Source: Microvirga arvi (GTDB lineage: Bacteria; Pseudomonadota; Alphaproteobacteria; Rhizobiales; Beijerinckiaceae). From it: a DNA stretch of 64,000 bases. The notes beneath the pieces are model-generated. The model was not told the DNA's origin, ran no database searches, and saw only the letters and a list, made by a program, of their open reading frames with translations. The stretch's first letter is position 1. Every line of letters begins with the position of its first letter. Position numbers and translations under genes: made by a program. The stretch covers positions 62,001 to 126,000 of the forward strand of contig NZ_JAFEMD010000002.1 in NCBI RefSeq assembly GCF_016892765.1, in the 5' to 3' direction. This document shows, in pieces, positions 62,062-64,000 of the stretch.

Positions 62062-62633
62062 CCCATAGTTCCCCTTTACTACGTGCCCCTTAATACTTGG
62101 TCACTTCTAAATGTGTTCATCCTGTGACGTCCGTAGTTGCTGACTTTGTGCCACATTTGACTGACGGAATATAATCTCTTGACTTAGGGGATTTTCCGGA
62201 GATTGGGCGGAAACTTGGCGAGTTGGTGTCGCGTCGGATCGCCGAAGTAAGGCGACTCACCCCTCCTCCCGCCATGCGGATCCTTGCCTCTCGGAGCCAT
62301 TTGCGCTGCCAAGGTTAACCTTTGTAGCAGCCAGTCCTGCTTTGTGAGGTGCATGGCAATCCGCAAGCTCTACAACCCATTGTTGCGGGATGCTCATCCT
62401 TCAGGCACCGGGGCAGTCGTAGCGGGTGTCGGACAGATGCTCGGACCTGATTGTGAATTAACGGCAGGGCGGCAAGGACTTGCCATTTGCGTCTCGAGAG
62501 CCATCATTCTCAAGCTATGAGTCTTACTGATTGATGCAACTCCACTCATCGGGCACAGGTTCTGTGTGCCGCTGCCAAGGTTAACCTGAGCGTATAAGTG
62601 TTTTTCAAGCTATGTAGTAACCCCAGCCGTCTG
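62062..62633. other. Non-coding stretch with a repeated palindrome
   Basis: The 17-base sequence GCTGCCAAGGTTAACCT occurs at 62305-62321 and 62571-62587, each containing the perfect palindrome AGGTTAACCT. The second copy lies 46 bases before the small membrane protein start. No gene is supported between them. Confidence 0.5.
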
Positions 62634-62885
62634 ATGTTTCGTTTTATTGTCATGTACATAGCCGTGGTCGAGGCCCTTCTTTTTGCCTTTCTCGGTGCCC
62701 TCTATTGGCTGGATGGCGCCTCGGCTGAGGTGACGAGCCCTCTTGCACGGTTCGCGGCAATTCTCTGCATCGTCGGAGTTGTGCCAGCACTGGTTCTTGT
62801 GGTGCTGGATCGCTGGCTGGCTGTCGCTCTGCTCCTGACGCTGGCCGTCTTGACCCTGGCTGTTTTTGGGTTCGCGTACCTGTAA
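62634..62885 (+). CDS. Small hydrophobic protein
   Basis: 83 residues from ATG 62634 (a GTG at 62598 would add 12). Three membrane helices: IVMYIAVVEALLFAFLGALY, FAAILCIVGVVPALVLVVL, LAVALLLTLAVLTLAVFGFA. Codon use is coding-like with GC third positions. No family recognised. Confidence 0.5.
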   Translation: MFRFIVMYIAVVEALLFAFLGALYWLDGASAEVTSPLARFAAILCIVGVVPALVLVVLDRWLAVALLLTLAVLTLAVFGFAYL

Positions 62886-62982
62886 CCAAGCAATGGCTGC
62901 GCTCCATCCTGGACGCTGCCACGACCCGTTTATTGCCGTTCCTGCGCATCATGTCTCGCTCATCTCGAGGGCGGTATCCTGC

Positions 62983-63103
62983 TGGCGCATCGTGCGGGAA
63001 AAGCGGATCCGGTTTTTCCGCGCTCAAAGATGCGCAACCCCAGAGGATGAGCATCGGATCAATCCCAAAAGTGCAAATCTACTTTTCACATCCGATGCTC
63101 TAG
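62983..63103. repeat. Palindromic MITE-like repeat, copy R7
   Basis: TGGCGCATCGTGCGGGAAAA, then GGATCCGGTTTTTCCGC, GAGCATCGGATCAATCC, CAAAAGTG and a right end CATCCGATGCTCTAG. Nearly complete with a few changes in the core. The rest of the 62886-63272 gap shows nothing. Confidence 0.8.
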
Positions 63104-63272
63104 TGGCACTCCTGCGACGTAAGCGCTTGGCCCGCGTCGGCGCTTAAGCGGCATTCGGCAGCAAAGACCACCAGACTTGATCCAGCCCGTCGGCTGATCT
63201 CCGCCTTCGTTCCTGGAGCCGGGACAACAAGCTGCCTTAGATTTCCGGAGTCCATCGATGGACTGTCGAGTA

Positions 63273-64000
63273 TTATTCCGGGATTCCGGCCATTCTCAAA
63301 GCCGCGAAGATCCGCTCGCGAACCTGCGGATCTCGTACCGCGTGCTGGCGGTTGGCGAGTGTGATCGTCTGCTGTGGATCTTGGGCAAGCAGCCTCTGCC
63401 CGACCACTCGCGCCTCCTCCAACCGGCCAAGCTCTACCAAAGCCACTATGAGACCCCGCAGGGCTGCTCCATACGTAGGTTTTTCTTGGATGGCCTTCTG
63501 AACCCACGGCAATGCTTCGTCAGGGCGACCACCAACCAGCAGTGCGAAGCACAGTCCGGTTTCGATCCCATACATATCGGGGTCAAGAGGGTTCAGGCGG
63601 ATCACCTTCTTAAAGTGATCGACCGAGACCTGCCAGTCACCCACCCACATGCGTACCCAGGCGCTATTCCTATAAGCAACCGCAGAGTTCGGGTCCAGCA
63701 AGAGTGCACGGTCGGTCGCGGCGAGTGCTGTCTCGTAGTCACGCGCCAGATACGCCAGCACGATCCCCACCCTGCCCAAGGTAGTCGGATCGTCGCCATG
63801 GTCCGCCCACGCCTCTCGGGCCAAGCGGATGCCCGTCTCGGCTTCCGTCTGGTCCCCCCAGTTCTGGATAACTCGAACATTATGGAGCAGTGCCGCCAAA
63901 GCCTTGGCCGAGGAATAGTTCGGGTCCAACTCCAGCGCGCGACCGAGCAGCCGCAGGGCCTCCTCATTCGCAGGTTTGGTGAGCGCATAAAAATGTGCCA
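63273..64000 (-). CDS. TPR-repeat protein, C-terminal part (runs off right edge)
   Basis: The reading frame is open to the window edge; 241 codons are present, ending MAGIPE. Tandem tetratricopeptide repeats are visible: EEALRLLGRALELDPNYSSA, YETALAATDRALLLDPNSAV, DHFKKVIRLNPLDPDMYGI, DEALPWVQKAIQEKPTYGAA. The arrangement is like the TPR tail of class III adenylate cyclases or winged-helix TPR regulators; the catalytic or DNA-binding half would lie outside. Confidence 0.75.
   Translation of the reverse strand, partial: AHFYALTKPANEEALRLLGRALELDPNYSSAKALAALLHNVRVIQNWGDQTEAETGIRLAREAWADHGDDPTTLGRVGIVLAYLARDYETALAATDRALLLDPNSAVAYRNSAWVRMWVGDWQVSVDHFKKVIRLNPLDPDMYGIETGLCFALLVGGRPDEALPWVQKAIQEKPTYGAALRGLIVALVELGRLEEARVVGQRLLAQDPQQTITLANRQHAVRDPQVRERIFAALRMAGIPE

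Noticed and set aside
62284-62520. Open frame of 78 residues
   Set aside because: No SD, poor codon bias and overlaps the palindromic repeat; coding is not supported.

Overview
The window is a GC-rich alphaproteobacterial chromosome segment. Its gene content is typical of Hyphomicrobiales (Rhizobiales): a CcrM-type GANTC methyltransferase next to rnhB, a mutY / DUF721 / DsbA-like / smc cluster, a split F0 operon with subunit b', a two-subunit glycine decarboxylase (gcvPA/gcvPB), an aa3 oxidase cluster with ctaB, ctaG and SURF1, and DUF1127, DUF2865, DUF937 and IalB proteins. A Methylobacteriaceae member such as Microvirga would fit, but the genus is inference from gene content and style. No rRNA, tRNA, CRISPR array or intact transposon was seen. 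Nearly all of it reads as core chromosome.

Layout. 1-9.9 kb: ETF-ubiquinone oxidoreductase (cut by the left edge), DNA repair (ogt, family 4 uracil-DNA glycosylase), a zinc metallopeptidase, a cupin protein, moaB, a glycosyltransferase plus an unknown partner, a radical SAM protein, rnhB and ccrM. 10-15 kb: an ABC importer with binding protein and fused permease but no adjacent ATPase, an Asp/Glu racemase and a LysR regulator. 15-21 kb: mutY, a DUF721 protein, a Tat-type DsbA-like thioredoxin and smc. 21.2-23.8 kb: F0 ATP synthase operon atpI-atpB-atpE-b'-b behind a clear sigma70 promoter and closed by an intrinsic terminator; then a HAD phosphatase. 24.7-29.9 kb (minus strand): gcvT-gcvH-osmC-gcvPA-gcvPB behind a tandem glycine riboswitch. 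30-33 kb: a low-GC islet with a Cas2/SinR-like small gene, a CNNM/CorC transporter, a lipoprotein and an IalB protein. 33.2-39.8 kb: coxB-coxA-ctaB-coxF-ctaG-coxC-DUF983-surf1, with an FNR/FixK-type box upstream. 40.5-51.6 kb: GNAT, thrC, an M16 peptidase, a GGDEF-EAL protein, yqgE, a DsbD-N-like protein, peroxiredoxin, and rnhA-thrB-ispH. 52-64 kb is more accessory: cation/proton antiporter plus MATE, DUF937, DUF1127, LysR, a DMT exporter, two paralogous small proteins (one with a helix-turn-helix) flanking a DUF2865 gene, two membrane proteins, and a TPR protein cut by the right edge.

Two layers of non-coding structure stand out. First, a palindromic MITE-like family occurs seven times (one copy partial), ends in CTAG, and supplies the stop codon of smc and of the M16 peptidase. 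Second, dense TGGAAC/GTTCCA arrays sit in the two divergent promoter regions on either side of the LysR/DMT pair. The best functional lead is an OsmC-family peroxidase inside the riboswitch-controlled glycine cleavage operon, directly after the lipoyl carrier gene gcvH. OsmC/Ohr enzymes can be recycled by lipoylated proteins, so the arrangement suggests a physical or redox link.
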